Origin: Polaribacter sp. Hel1_33_78
GTDB lineage: Bacteria; Bacteroidota; Bacteroidia; Flavobacteriales; Flavobacteriaceae
Length of the DNA: 64,000 nt
Direction of reading: 5' to 3'
Assembly (NCBI RefSeq): GCF_900106075.1
Contig: NZ_LT629794.1
Location: 2,687,501-2,751,500 of the forward strand
Below, one piece after another: positions 17,722 to 25,947 of the stretch. The position numbers and the translations under genes were made by a program. The first letter of the stretch is position 1. Every line of letters starts with the position of its first letter. Under the pieces are notes generated by a model. It did not search any database, was not told where the DNA came from, and worked only from the letters and a program-made list of their open reading frames with translations.

Positions 17722-18210
17722 TTAGTTTTTATCTCTGGACTCCATTAATCCTGGATAAAACTTCTTTAGGAAGGCATTTCGTTCAGCATCCATTCTTTTA
17801 ATCATTTTCTCCAACTCAGAATGTTGAGTTTGCCATTTTCTGAAGAAATAATCATCTTTAAAAAAATTACTCATAAAAAGGGAATCCTTTTTAGGGAAAA
17901 AGGAGAAGTCTTCATTCCATTTAAATGGCACATTTTTATCAAAATACCCTTGAAAAGAATTCATAATACTGTCTAAATTAACTTGAAGAGAGTCGCCCTT
18001 AACATTTGAATACGACCAAGAATAAATAGAATCATACTTTATAAGATTTCCAAATTTGTCATATTCTTTATGTACATCCCACTTTTCTTTGGGTGTAACA
18101 ATCGTTTTATCTTTTTTCTGTTGATTATTGTCCGCTTGCCGTTCTTCTTTTTTTTGGCTACTGCAGCCAATTATAGCTAATACCAATAGCAGGTTTATTA
18201 TTTTTTTCAT
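17722..18210 (-). CDS. Hypothetical lipoprotein
   Basis: I do not recognise this 162-residue protein. It starts with a lipoprotein signal (LLLVLAIIGCSSQKKEE, lipobox Cys16) followed by a charged, Gln/Lys-rich linker to about residue 45. The rest is hydrophilic with YDKFGNLIKYDSIYSWSYS and a C-terminal helix rich in Lys and Glu. It probably sits on the periplasmic face of a membrane. The gene lies 49 bp downstream of another lipoprotein gene on the same strand and is likely cotranscribed with it from the palindrome-controlled promoter near 18747. Confidence 0.65.
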   Translation of the reverse strand: MKKIINLLLVLAIIGCSSQKKEERQADNNQQKKDKTIVTPKEKWDVHKEYDKFGNLIKYDSIYSWSYSNVKGDSLQVNLDSIMNSFQGYFDKNVPFKWNEDFSFFPKKDSLFMSNFFKDDYFFRKWQTQHSELEKMIKRMDAERNAFLKKFYPGLMESRDKN

Positions 18211-18259
18211 TTCGATATGGTTTTCAATTTAACAATTACTTCATTTTCGTTTAAGCTAC

Positions 18260-18652
18260 TTAATTCCTTCTACTTCTTGTATTGCTTTGCGAACTTGATC
18301 TTCTTCGATTTGTATTAGTATTTCTGTGATAATTAGAAATATTATCTCCTCTATAATTTTTTATGCGAACAAATCTACTACGATTGAGATTGATAGTTCT
18401 ATAACGGGAAGGCAATACTTTAACTGATAACCAAACTCCATTATTTAAATAAATATAACTGCGAAGTGATAAATCGTAATAAATCATATGATCAGGGAAA
18501 TAGACATACCTAACTGCCTCCACCCTATTTGGATAGAACCAAGATGGCGGAGCTGTTTCTAAGCTAGAAGAAAGAACTACAGGTCCACAACTTTCCAATA
18601 AAAACATACATGTAAATAACAAAAGTACTAGAAGATATTTTCTCTTTTTCAT
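18260..18652 (-). CDS. Hypothetical lipoprotein with basic C-terminus
   Basis: This 130-residue protein has a lipoprotein signal (LLLFTCMFLLESCGPV, lipobox Cys22). The middle contains YVYFPDHMIYYDLSLRSYIYLNNGVWL, a segment seen in small flavobacterial envelope proteins of unknown function. The C-terminus, from about residue 105, is a low-complexity Asn/Arg/Ser-rich tail (NTNTNRRRSSSQSNTRSRRN). The gene is divergent from the BON-domain gene. Its leftward promoter would use the TGACTTAGGTCA palindrome at 18775-18786 and a -7-like TTCCTTTG on the minus strand at 18751-18744. It probably leads a two-gene unit with the 17722 lipoprotein. Confidence 0.68.
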   Translation of the reverse strand: MKKRKYLLVLLLFTCMFLLESCGPVVLSSSLETAPPSWFYPNRVEAVRYVYFPDHMIYYDLSLRSYIYLNNGVWLSVKVLPSRYRTINLNRSRFVRIKNYRGDNISNYHRNTNTNRRRSSSQSNTRSRRN

Positions 18653-18743
18653 CTGAATCTATTTGTTATCAAATGGTTAAATGAAATTGTTACATATTCA
18701 CATAATTGTGACTCTTCATTTTATCATCTAATATATTTATATA

Positions 18744-18786
18744 CAAAGGAAGTATATGAAAAAAGAAAACAAAATGACTTAGGTCA
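18744..18786 (-). promoter_or_regulatory. CRP/FNR-type site plus -7 box for the lipoprotein genes
   Basis: The perfect palindrome TGACTTAGGTCA at 18775-18786 (TGAC-N4-GTCA) is centred 33 bp from the centre of TTCCTTTG on the minus strand (18751-18744), a one-base variant of TAnnTTTG. This is the same spacing as at three other sites in the window and fits activation from about -41. The gene driven would be the one starting at 18652. Confidence 0.55.
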
Positions 18787-18826
18787 TTAAACTAATAAAA
18801 TTAAAAATGTTAAAAAATACATCAAC

Positions 18827-18869
18827 TGATACAGATCATTTTCAACACCTTACACTAAAGATACATTTG
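18827..18869 (+). promoter_or_regulatory. CRP/FNR-type site plus -7 box for the BON-domain gene
   Basis: The palindrome TGATACAGATCA at 18827-18838 (TGAT-N4-ATCA, as in FNR sites) is centred 33 bp upstream of the centre of TACATTTG (18862-18869), a perfect TAnnTTTG box. The predicted transcription start is near 18874, about 35 nt before the BON gene's ATG. Confidence 0.7.
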
Positions 18870-18908
18870 AAAGACATTAATAAATGTTCAATTAAAATTA
18901 TATAAATC

Positions 18909-19577
18909 ATGAAAACAGATGCAGAGATTAAAGACGATGTACTAGACGAATTAGCGTGGCAACCCAATATCGATGAAACTCAAATTGGAGTTATTGTTGA
19001 AGACGGTGTAGTAACCCTAAGTGGTGTGGTTAATAATTACTCCAAAAAACTAGCAGCAGAAGAAGCAGTAAAAAGTGTTGAAGGGGTAAAAGCCGTAGCT
19101 GAGGATATCGAAGTTATTTACGGAATTAATTACAAAAAAACAGATAAAGAAATTGCAAAAGCAGTTGTAAGTGCTTTTGAATGGAACTCTTCTGTTCCGG
19201 AAGATGATATCGCCATAAAGGTTCAAAATGGCTGGGTTTATTTATCGGGTGAAGTACAATGGATGTTCCAAAAAAATGCTGCAAGAAACGCTATTAAGAA
19301 CTTATTGGGCGTAAAAGGTGTAAGTAATTCTATTAAATTAGAAAATAATATTGAACCCGTAGAAGTAAAAAATAGAATCAAAAAAGCATTTCATAGAATG
19401 GCAACCATTGATTCAAATGCTATTATTCTTGAAACTCATGGTCATACTGTAACATTACGTGGAAAAGTACATTCTATTAAAGAGAAAGAAGAAGCAGAAA
19501 CAGCTGCATATAATGCCCCAGGAGTTTACAATGTTAAAAACGAACTTCAAATACACTATAGTATAGAATATGCATAG
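18909..19577 (+). CDS. Triple BON-domain protein
   Basis: This 222-residue protein consists of three consecutive BON domains, at about 1-70, 77-147 and 148-220. Each has the pattern of a helix, then a beta strand with VxVxDGxVxLxGxV (GVIVEDGVVTLSGVV; AIKVQNGWVYLSGEV; IILETHGHTVTLRGKV) and a glycine-containing G-V-x-x-V turn (GVKAVAEDIEV; GVKGVSNSIKL; GVYNVKNELQI). BON domains are thought to bind phospholipid or other macromolecules and occur in OsmY-like stress proteins. No signal peptide is visible, so it is predicted to be cytosolic. The promoter carries a CRP/FNR-type palindrome, suggesting induction by low oxygen or another stress. A hairpin terminator follows. Confidence 0.88.
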   Translation: MKTDAEIKDDVLDELAWQPNIDETQIGVIVEDGVVTLSGVVNNYSKKLAAEEAVKSVEGVKAVAEDIEVIYGINYKKTDKEIAKAVVSAFEWNSSVPEDDIAIKVQNGWVYLSGEVQWMFQKNAARNAIKNLLGVKGVSNSIKLENNIEPVEVKNRIKKAFHRMATIDSNAIILETHGHTVTLRGKVHSIKEKEEAETAAYNAPGVYNVKNELQIHYSIEYA

Positions 19578-19606
19578 AAGTTATTGTGACTTCTCAAAAT
19601 TTTATC

Positions 19607-19648
19607 ATAATAACCCTTATTTCATTAATGAAGTTAGGGTTATTGTTT
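19607..19648 (+). terminator. Hairpin terminator after the BON gene
   Basis: AATAACCCTTA (19609-19619) pairs with TAGGGTTATT (19634-19643, one mismatch in the stem), with an inner ATTTCATTAATGAAGT loop that can itself pair. A T-rich stretch follows. Confidence 0.7.
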
Positions 19649-19739
19649 ACAATAAAGTTATCCTCAAAAAATATTATAACTAAAACTTAATTTGTTCTTT
19701 GAATTTGAATTTGATACTTAAATAAAAAAACACATCAAT

Positions 19740-19782
19740 TGACATCAGTCATTTTATAAACTGAAATGCAATCGTATTTTAG
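19740..19782 (+). promoter_or_regulatory. CRP/FNR-type site plus -7 box, rightward
   Basis: The palindrome TGACATCAGTCA at 19740-19751 is centred 33 bp before the centre of TATTTTAG (19775-19782), which is one base off TAnnTTTG. The sequence around it (ACATCAATTGACATCAGTCATTTT broken into parts) resembles the BON promoter (ACATCAACTGATACAGATCATTTT). Transcription would start near 19786, about 410 nt before the protease gene at 20196. Confidence 0.55.
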
Positions 19783-20195
19783 CTGCATAATTAACAACTG
19801 AAGCGTTCTTTGAAAAATATAAACATAGATTGTGATAGCGCAAAACCTCTAAAGTATCCTAAGTCTTTTTAGCCATTTTTTTTATGCATACTTCGTAATA
19901 AATTTGTAAATAAAAACTATACGTGGCCAAAAAGTGATATCATACTTTTTTTTTAAAAATTGGAACATCCTGGTGCTCTAGCATTGACAATATTGGTTTT
20001 AGTTGCTGAAAAGTAAGTAAGATTGTTATGCTGGGATTGACATAAATTTTAGTCAAAATTCATTTGTTTTTTATATTCTAGCAATAGAATTTTTAAAAAA
20101 TTGAATTAATGATTTAAATTAATCTCAACATAGGAAACAAGAATCTCTGGCTTCCCAATTCTATTTTAAGAAACTTTTCTTAAAAAATAATAAAT
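19783..20195. other. Long leader or unassigned RNA between stress promoter and protease gene
   Basis: About 410 bases lie between the predicted transcription start and the next ATG. I see only tiny ORFs with early stops. A short open stretch (LEHPGALALTILVLVAEK, near 19958-20014) looks protein-like but lacks a start and is flanked by stops, so this may be decayed coding sequence. A long 5' leader or a small RNA is also possible. Confidence 0.3.
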
Positions 20196-21224
20196 ATGAT
20201 GAAAGTACTAGTCTCTCTTTTTTATTTTTTTATTACATTTATTGGTATCGCACAAAACTTGGCAGACTGCTATGAAAGCGTTAAATCTTCAGTAGTAGTT
20301 ATAAATGTATTAAGTGTATCTCCAAAGACAACAAAAAACAAACTAACATTGGTCGCTAAATCTTTACAAGGATCTGGTGTTTTAATTTCTGAAAAAGGAA
20401 TAATCTGGACCGCATCCCATATCGTACAAGCTGCAGAATTGGTGAAAGTAGAGTTTTTAAATGGAGCTATTTACGAAGCCGAAGTATTAACCAACAATCC
20501 TTTAGCTGACATAGCATTAATAAAGATTAAAGGAAATTTTATTTTAAAAGATGTAAAAGTAGCTAAAATTGGAAATTCTGATATGCTTAGAATAGGTGAG
20601 GATATTTTTATCCTTGGAGCACCATATGGTCTCAAACAATCTATATCAAAAGGGATATTAAGCGGAAGACATATTCATAAGGGTTTTAGTGATGATTTTT
20701 ATAACATTGAATTTCTTCAAACCGATGCTGCTATAAACCATGGTAGCTCAGGTGGTCCTATGTTTAATATTAAAGGAGAAGTAGTTGGAATCACTAATAG
20801 CATTTACACTTTATCAGGTGGATTTAATGGAATAGGTTTCGCCGTATCATCCAATACAGCGAAAAAATTACTGAAGGAAGAACCTACCATTTGGACAGGT
20901 ATGGAATCTATAATCATTACTGGAAATATAGCCAAGGTACTCAATGTTCCAAAAGAATCAGGATTATTGATTCTCAACTTATCTTCTAAAGGAATGGCTA
21001 ATAAAATAGGCCTTCGCGCAGGTACTATAGATGCAACTATTGATGGGTTAGAGATCATAATTGGAGGGGATATTATATTAGATTTTGCAGGAACTGATTT
21101 TAGCACATTTGATTTTCGAAGTAAAATAAAGAAAAAGTTAAAAGAGTATGATAAAGGAGATGTGATTCCAATAACCATTTTAAGAAATGGTAAGATTTTA
21201 ATTATTGAATTTGAGAAGGAATAA
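20196..21224 (+). CDS. Trypsin-like serine protease (S1C, DegP/HtrA-like)
   Basis: This 342-residue protein has a signal peptide (FYFFITFIGIAQ, cleavage after residue 20) and a chymotrypsin-fold protease domain. The triad is intact: His75 in WTASHIV, Asp105 in LADIALIK and Ser185 in NHGSSGGPMF. Residues about 235-340 form a divergent PDZ-like region (SGLLILNLSSKGMANKIGLRAG, then GGDIILDFAGTDF), as in HtrA proteases. It should act in the periplasm on misfolded proteins. The gene lies downstream of a CRP/FNR-type promoter with a long leader, in keeping with a stress role. Its own terminator was not found. Confidence 0.87.
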   Translation: MMKVLVSLFYFFITFIGIAQNLADCYESVKSSVVVINVLSVSPKTTKNKLTLVAKSLQGSGVLISEKGIIWTASHIVQAAELVKVEFLNGAIYEAEVLTNNPLADIALIKIKGNFILKDVKVAKIGNSDMLRIGEDIFILGAPYGLKQSISKGILSGRHIHKGFSDDFYNIEFLQTDAAINHGSSGGPMFNIKGEVVGITNSIYTLSGGFNGIGFAVSSNTAKKLLKEEPTIWTGMESIIITGNIAKVLNVPKESGLLILNLSSKGMANKIGLRAGTIDATIDGLEIIIGGDIILDFAGTDFSTFDFRSKIKKKLKEYDKGDVIPITILRNGKILIIEFEKE

Positions 21225-21574
21225 ACTGTAAAACCAAAATAATATTTTACTTTTAACTTTGTAGCACAAAACAACCTATATTCCATTCAATATACTGAAC
21301 TTCATAATACTTATAATCTTGCCTTGTATTGATTTAAAAACCTATATAACGTGTCATTCAATAAAAATACACCTAATGATTTAAACTTACTTTGTCTTTC
21401 GAAATCACTTTTCTTCTAGAATCCCTATTTATAAATTCCTCTTTTTAAAACTAGAATATATAGTTCTTCGTGTAACCAGAAAATCTTGCGCATTTCTCTC
21501 TGGTTCAATTTCTTTTATTAATTTAGTGCTAACCAAAACAGCAATCCAAACACATTAAATATGAACAAAAGGCA
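21225..21574. other. Intergenic region before the AraC-type regulator
   Basis: This 350-bp gap has no plausible gene. TAACTTTG at 21254-21261 matches the -7 consensus but lies more than 300 bp before the next ATG. The region just before 21575 is AT-rich and likely holds the regulator's promoter, which I could not pinpoint. Confidence 0.35.
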
Positions 21575-22414
21575 ATGAAGACAATTACTTTACCCGACGA
21601 TTTAAATTTGAACTCTACGCTGTCTATTGAGGTTTATGATTATGAAAGTACTCAAGAAATCTCAAAACAAGAAATCGTACTCAATAAAAACACGTTTAGT
21701 TTTCTTCAAGAGGGAACAAAGGAAGTGTTTTTTGACAATTCTTCATATGCAATTAATAACTCTCAATTTCTATTGATGAAGTCAGGCCATTGCTTAATGA
21801 CAGAAAAACTTTCTAATGTTCAAGAATATTATAAAAGTATTCTATTGTTCTTCTCTAATGAAGCCGTATTAAAATTTATACGGAAATTTGAGCTTCGTCC
21901 AACAGGCTCAAACGTATTCTATTCTACGTATTCATTCAATTATGACTCATTTATAAAAAGATTTTCAAATAGTCTTTTAGACATCTCTAAACTTTCTAAA
22001 TCGATTCAAAAACATATTTTAGATGCTAAGTTTGAGGAAATAATGCTCTACCTCATTGAATTTAATGGGGTCGATTTTTTGTATTCCTTAATTAGTGATG
22101 GTGATAATCAAAACCAAAAATTTATCCAGACCATTGAGAGTAATCAATTAAATAAACTTACCATAAAAGAACTTTCTTTTTTATCAAATATGAGTGTGTC
22201 AACATTCAAAAGAGAGTTTGAAAAACATTTTCACAATTCACCAAGTAAATGGTTTCAAGAGAAAAGACTTGAGCATGCTGCCTTCCTTTTAAAAAATAAA
22301 TCGAAGCGATCCTCAGATATTTTTGAGGAAATTGGCTATGAAAACTTATCAAATTTCATTCAAGCATTTAAAGTGAAATTTGGAATGACCCCAAAACAAT
22401 ATCAATCAAATTGA
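21575..22414 (+). CDS. AraC family transcriptional regulator
   Basis: This 279-residue protein has an N-terminal sensing region of the kind found in flavobacterial AraC proteins (residues 1-180, with FLQEGTKEVFFDNSSYAINNSQFLLMKSGHCLM) and a C-terminal AraC DNA-binding domain (about 190-279). Both helix-turn-helix units are visible: LTIKELSFLSNMSVSTFKREFEKHF, and DIFEEIGYENLSNFIQAFKVKFGMTPKQYQ with the family's PxxY end. It is 88 bp upstream of the YbhB-like gene and near an SDR gene, all on the plus strand. In other flavobacteria AraC regulators commonly stand beside such genes, so these are its likely targets. The ligand is unknown. Confidence 0.9.
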   Translation: MKTITLPDDLNLNSTLSIEVYDYESTQEISKQEIVLNKNTFSFLQEGTKEVFFDNSSYAINNSQFLLMKSGHCLMTEKLSNVQEYYKSILLFFSNEAVLKFIRKFELRPTGSNVFYSTYSFNYDSFIKRFSNSLLDISKLSKSIQKHILDAKFEEIMLYLIEFNGVDFLYSLISDGDNQNQKFIQTIESNQLNKLTIKELSFLSNMSVSTFKREFEKHFHNSPSKWFQEKRLEHAAFLLKNKSKRSSDIFEEIGYENLSNFIQAFKVKFGMTPKQYQSN

Positions 22415-22501
22415 ACTTTTATCACTACTTTTTGAACTGAATCAAACACAACATCTTCTATGATCCTTCCTATCTTTATCCTATAATTAAAACCAAATAT
22501 C

Positions 22502-23059
22502 ATGAAGAAATCAAATATTATTTTAGCAGTATTAATTGCCTTTTCAAGTTCAATATTCAGTCAAAGTACATTTACTTTGTCTAGTACTGATTTAGGTGGA
22601 GAAGCAACAATCACGGAAGAATTTAACGGCTTTGGCTGTACAGGAAAAAATCAATCTCCACAGTTATCTTGGAAAAATGCTCCAGAAGGAACTAAAAGTT
22701 TCGCAGTAACAATGTACGACCCAGATGCTCCTACTGGAAGTGGATGGTGGCATTGGGTAGTATTTGATATTCCGTCAAACACAACCGAATTAGCATCTGG
22801 CGCAGGAAATATGGAACTGAACTTAACACCTGAAGGTGTTATTCAAAGTATCACGGATTATGGAATGAATGGATACGGCGGACCTTGTCCTCCTGAAGGC
22901 CATGGTTTACACCAATATATCATTACAGTACATGCCTTAAAAACAGATAAACTGGGACTAGACGAAAAAACTAATCCTGCAGTAGTTGGATATTACCTTT
23001 GGAATAACACATTAGCAAAAGCAAGTATCGTCTCTTACTATAAAAGAACAAAAAAATAA
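22502..23059 (+). CDS. YbhB/YbcL family Raf-kinase-inhibitor-like (PEBP) protein
   Basis: This 185-residue protein belongs to the bacterial phosphatidylethanolamine-binding/RKIP family. A signal peptide ends at FSQ (residue 21), so it is exported. Family motifs are present: FTLSSTDLGGEATITEEF, GKNQSPQLSWKNAPEGTKSFAVTMYDPDAPTGSGWWHWVVFDIP (the DPDAP and GxxHW ligand-site motifs) and GYGGPCPPEGHGLHQYIITVHAL. The biochemical role of bacterial members is unsettled; binding of anionic ligands is likely. A strong terminator follows, so the transcript probably ends here. Confidence 0.92.
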   Translation: MKKSNIILAVLIAFSSSIFSQSTFTLSSTDLGGEATITEEFNGFGCTGKNQSPQLSWKNAPEGTKSFAVTMYDPDAPTGSGWWHWVVFDIPSNTTELASGAGNMELNLTPEGVIQSITDYGMNGYGGPCPPEGHGLHQYIITVHALKTDKLGLDEKTNPAVVGYYLWNNTLAKASIVSYYKRTKK

Positions 23060-23095
23060 AAACGGCCTTTAACGACCAATATAAAAATAGCTAAT

Positions 23096-23128
23096 GAAGC
23101 GCAAGTAATCAACGCTTGCGCTTTTTTA
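23096..23128 (+). terminator. Strong rho-independent terminator
   Basis: AAGCGCAAG (23097-23105) pairs perfectly with CTTGCGCTT (23115-23123) over a 9-nt loop, followed directly by TTTTTT. It ends the YbhB-like transcript. Confidence 0.88.
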
Positions 23129-23239
23129 ATATACTTATACTTCAGAAAATAGTACAGCTTCTAAATACTACTTTACTATTTTAAACACGGAACAAATAAT
23201 TTCATAAATACTGATCCTTAAAAATAATATAAAACGCAA

Positions 23240-23959
23240 ATGAAAGATTTAAAAAGTAGAAAAGCAATAATTACCGGAGGTGGCAGAGGACTTGGAAAGG
23301 CGACTGCCATTGCATTTGCAAAAGAAGGAATTGACATCGCTATAACTGGCAGAAATGAAGCCGTTTTGAAAGAAACAGTTTCTGAATTAGAGACGTTTGA
23401 AATCCAGGCTATATATACTGTCTTTGATGTAAGTAATTATGAGGAAGTTAAAAGAGGTATTAAAAGTATTTTAGATTCCTTAGGCTCGGTTGATATTTTA
23501 GTCAATAACGCAGGAATTGCAGCTTTTGGGACTTTTAACGAAATGGAAGTTAGCGAATGGAGTCAAATTATTCAAACCAACCTTATGGGCATGTATTATG
23601 TAACTAAAGAAATTTTACCATACTTAATAAATCAAAATAAAGGTGATATTATTAATGTTTCATCGACAGCAGGATTAAATGGAAATGCAAACACCTCTGC
23701 GTATTCAGCATCAAAATTTGCAGTTATTGGAATGTCTGAATCCTTGATGAAAGAGGTTCGTAAAAATAATATTAGAGTTTGTACTTTAACACCAAGCACC
23801 ATTGTATCGGACATGTCAATTGAACTTGGCATTGCTAATAAAGGTTCTGAAGATAGTGTTTTACAACCTGAAGATTTTGCAGAATTAATAGTTGCTGGTT
23901 TAAAACTTCCAAGAAGAGCAATGCTTAAAAGTGCCGCTTTATGGTCTACAAATCCGTAA
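23240..23959 (+). CDS. SDR family oxidoreductase (3-ketoacyl-ACP-reductase-like)
   Basis: This 239-residue short-chain dehydrogenase has the cofactor motif GGGRGLG (residues 13-19), NNAG (LVNNAGIAAFG), the catalytic Ser in NVSSTAGL, and YSASK with the catalytic Tyr and Lys. The C-terminus (RRAMLKSAALWSTNP) is of the type seen in FabG-like SDRs of Bacteroidetes. Arg18 in the glycine-rich loop and TGRNEA (Arg after strand beta2) suggest NADPH. The substrate cannot be told. It has its own upstream gap after the terminator at 23128. Confidence 0.88.
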   Translation: MKDLKSRKAIITGGGRGLGKATAIAFAKEGIDIAITGRNEAVLKETVSELETFEIQAIYTVFDVSNYEEVKRGIKSILDSLGSVDILVNNAGIAAFGTFNEMEVSEWSQIIQTNLMGMYYVTKEILPYLINQNKGDIINVSSTAGLNGNANTSAYSASKFAVIGMSESLMKEVRKNNIRVCTLTPSTIVSDMSIELGIANKGSEDSVLQPEDFAELIVAGLKLPRRAMLKSAALWSTNP

Positions 23960-24203
23960 TCCATTCGTAAATCTAAAAAAAGTTTGAAGCCAAACATATA
24001 AGAAAGAAAAAGTAAGCACTAAACTAAACATTTAGTACTTTTTTTTATTTTTATTTAAAAATAAAAAATAAAAACCTTTTAATTCTGTTAATAACCTAAG
24101 AGTAACTAATTGGTAGTCATAAAATAGTGAGAAAGTATCTGGATAATTATTTTTTATTGACCAGAAAGAAAAACATATTTTCGGAACAAAGCATTTCAAA
24201 AAA

Positions 24204-25712
24204 ATGAAAATATTCAGTACAAAACAAATAAAATCTTGGGATACGTTTACGATCGAGCGCGAACGCATTACTTCTTTAGAATTGATGGAACGTGCTTCTA
24301 ATGTTTTTGTAGGTTGGTTTATCAAACAGTTTCCAAATAAAACGACTCCAATTTATATCTTTTGTGGAAATGGTAATAATGGCGGTGACGGTTTTGTAAT
24401 CAGTCGACTCCTGCATCAAGAATCATACAAAGTTAATGTCATAGCGCAAGCACTGCCTATTAAAAGATCTAAGGATAATGAAGCAAATCTTAATGCCATC
24501 CATAAGATTAGTGATCTTAAAATTTTAACAGTGTCAAATAGTGACGATTTTCCATCCATTGAAAACGATTCTATTGTTGTAGATGCTCTTTTTGGAACTG
24601 GTCTCAAAAGCGAACTACGTGGTTTCTTTAAAAATTTAGTCCGTTTTTTAAATAAGTTGAATGTAATCCGAGTAGCCGTTGACATTCCTTCTGGACTCTC
24701 TGGAGATGCGTCTTCAACAGGCGTCATCTTCAATGCCAATTACACTTTCTCTTTTGAACAACCCAAATTAGCCTTTATGTTCCCTGAAAATCATAAATAT
24801 GTTGGGGAATGGTTTGCAAAAACGATTCATCTTTCGGAAGAATACTATTTTAGCGAAAGTTCTGACAGCTATCTTTTAACGCCTCAAGTAGCATTATCGC
24901 ATTATAAAAAAAGAAAAAAATTTGAGCATAAAGGAAATTTTGGACATGCTCTTTTAATTATGGGCAGTAGAGGGAAGATTGGTGCTGCCGTCCTTTCAAC
25001 TTTTGCTTGCTTGAAATCAGGATGTGGATTAGCAACCGTTTATACACCATCTTGCGGCTATGAAATTTTACAGACGAGTATTCCCGAAGCCATGGTAATT
25101 ACAGATAATAACGATTCTTATATTAGCAGTTTTCCTAAAACTGATATATATAACGCTATTGGCATTGGATGTGGACTGGGTTTGGCAACTGAAACTGAAA
25201 AGGCCTTTGGTAAATTATTGCAAAATTCAAAGCAACCATTAGTGTTGGATGCAGATGCCTTAAACATTATAGCCATGAATCCAAATATGTTAACTAAAAT
25301 ACCAAAAGACTCAATTTTAACACCTCATCCGAAAGAGTTCGAAAGATTGTTTGGAAAAACTTCTAATGATTTTGAAAGAAATATACTTCAAAAGCAAAAA
25401 GCTATGAAGCTAAAATGTTTTATTTTACTGAAAGGCGCACATAGCTGTATCGCTACACCAGAAGGAATATGTTATTACAATTCAACTGGAAATTCTGGAA
25501 TGGCAACAGCAGGAAGCGGAGATGTGCTTACCGGAATTATTACCGGCTTATTAGCCCAAGGGTACTCATCTAAAGCTGCAGTTTGTTTGGGGGTATATTT
25601 ACATGGATTGGCTGGTGATTTGGGTGCGCAAGAATTAGGACAAGAATCGCTAATAGCAAGGGATATCATAAAACATTTTCCCAAGGCTTTTATAAAATTA
25701 ATTCAGCAATAG
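24204..25712 (+). CDS. nnr: Bifunctional NAD(P)H-hydrate epimerase / ADP-dependent dehydratase
   Basis: Nnr repairs damaged NAD(P)H hydrates in the cytosol. The 502-residue fusion has the YjeF_N epimerase first (about 1-215), with IYIFCGNGNNGGDGFVISRLL, DALFGTGL and AVDIPSGLSGD. The carbohydrate-kinase-like dehydratase follows (about 230-500), with GHALLIMGSRGKIGAAVLS, LDADALNII, LTPHPKEFERLFG and GNSGMATAGSGDVLTGIITGLLAQG. In this last motif the usual GMGDVL is GSGDVL. The domain order and length match the E. coli-type fusion. The gene appears monocistronic. Confidence 0.95.
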   Translation: MKIFSTKQIKSWDTFTIERERITSLELMERASNVFVGWFIKQFPNKTTPIYIFCGNGNNGGDGFVISRLLHQESYKVNVIAQALPIKRSKDNEANLNAIHKISDLKILTVSNSDDFPSIENDSIVVDALFGTGLKSELRGFFKNLVRFLNKLNVIRVAVDIPSGLSGDASSTGVIFNANYTFSFEQPKLAFMFPENHKYVGEWFAKTIHLSEEYYFSESSDSYLLTPQVALSHYKKRKKFEHKGNFGHALLIMGSRGKIGAAVLSTFACLKSGCGLATVYTPSCGYEILQTSIPEAMVITDNNDSYISSFPKTDIYNAIGIGCGLGLATETEKAFGKLLQNSKQPLVLDADALNIIAMNPNMLTKIPKDSILTPHPKEFERLFGKTSNDFERNILQKQKAMKLKCFILLKGAHSCIATPEGICYYNSTGNSGMATAGSGDVLTGIITGLLAQGYSSKAAVCLGVYLHGLAGDLGAQELGQESLIARDIIKHFPKAFIKLIQQ

Positions 25713-25738
25713 TTTACACCTTTAAAGCTACTTTAAAC

Positions 25739-25781
25739 TGACCAAAGTCATTATATATTTTAAAGTATCTATTTAAATTTG
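25739..25781 (+). promoter_or_regulatory. CRP/FNR-type site plus perfect -7 box
   Basis: The perfect palindrome TGACCAAAGTCA (25739-25750) is centred exactly 33 bp upstream of the centre of TAAATTTG (25774-25781), a perfect TAnnTTTG. Transcription should start near 25786 and read through the tiny ORF at 25830 into the membrane-protein gene at 25948. This is the cleanest of the four sites of this design in the window. Confidence 0.72.
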
Positions 25782-25829
25782 ACTTTCAGTAACTATTGTG
25801 TATAATTTGACGCAACCAAATGGAAATTT

Positions 25830-25934
25830 ATGCATCTAATAAGTATTATGATTTTAGTAATAATTGCTTACCGACCTGATGAAAATGATATCCATAATTG
25901 GGAAACCATTGAAAGAGGCGAAATAAAAATTTAA
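25830..25934 (+). CDS. Possible 34-aa peptide ORF
   Basis: ATG to TAA, 34 codons: a hydrophobic start (HLISIMILVIIAY) followed by an acidic tail (RPDENDIHNWETIERGEIKI). It begins about 44 nt after the transcription start predicted from the promoter at 25774 and ends 13 bp before the next gene. It could be a small membrane peptide or a leader ORF, or chance. No family is recognised. Confidence 0.3.
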   Translation: MHLISIMILVIIAYRPDENDIHNWETIERGEIKI

Positions 25935-25947
25935 AACCTGTATAATA

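Noticed and set aside
20804..21286. 160-aa ORF antisense to the DegP-like protease
   Set aside because: It lies fully opposite a well-supported protease domain and has the Ile/Ser/Pro bias of a reverse-frame artefact.
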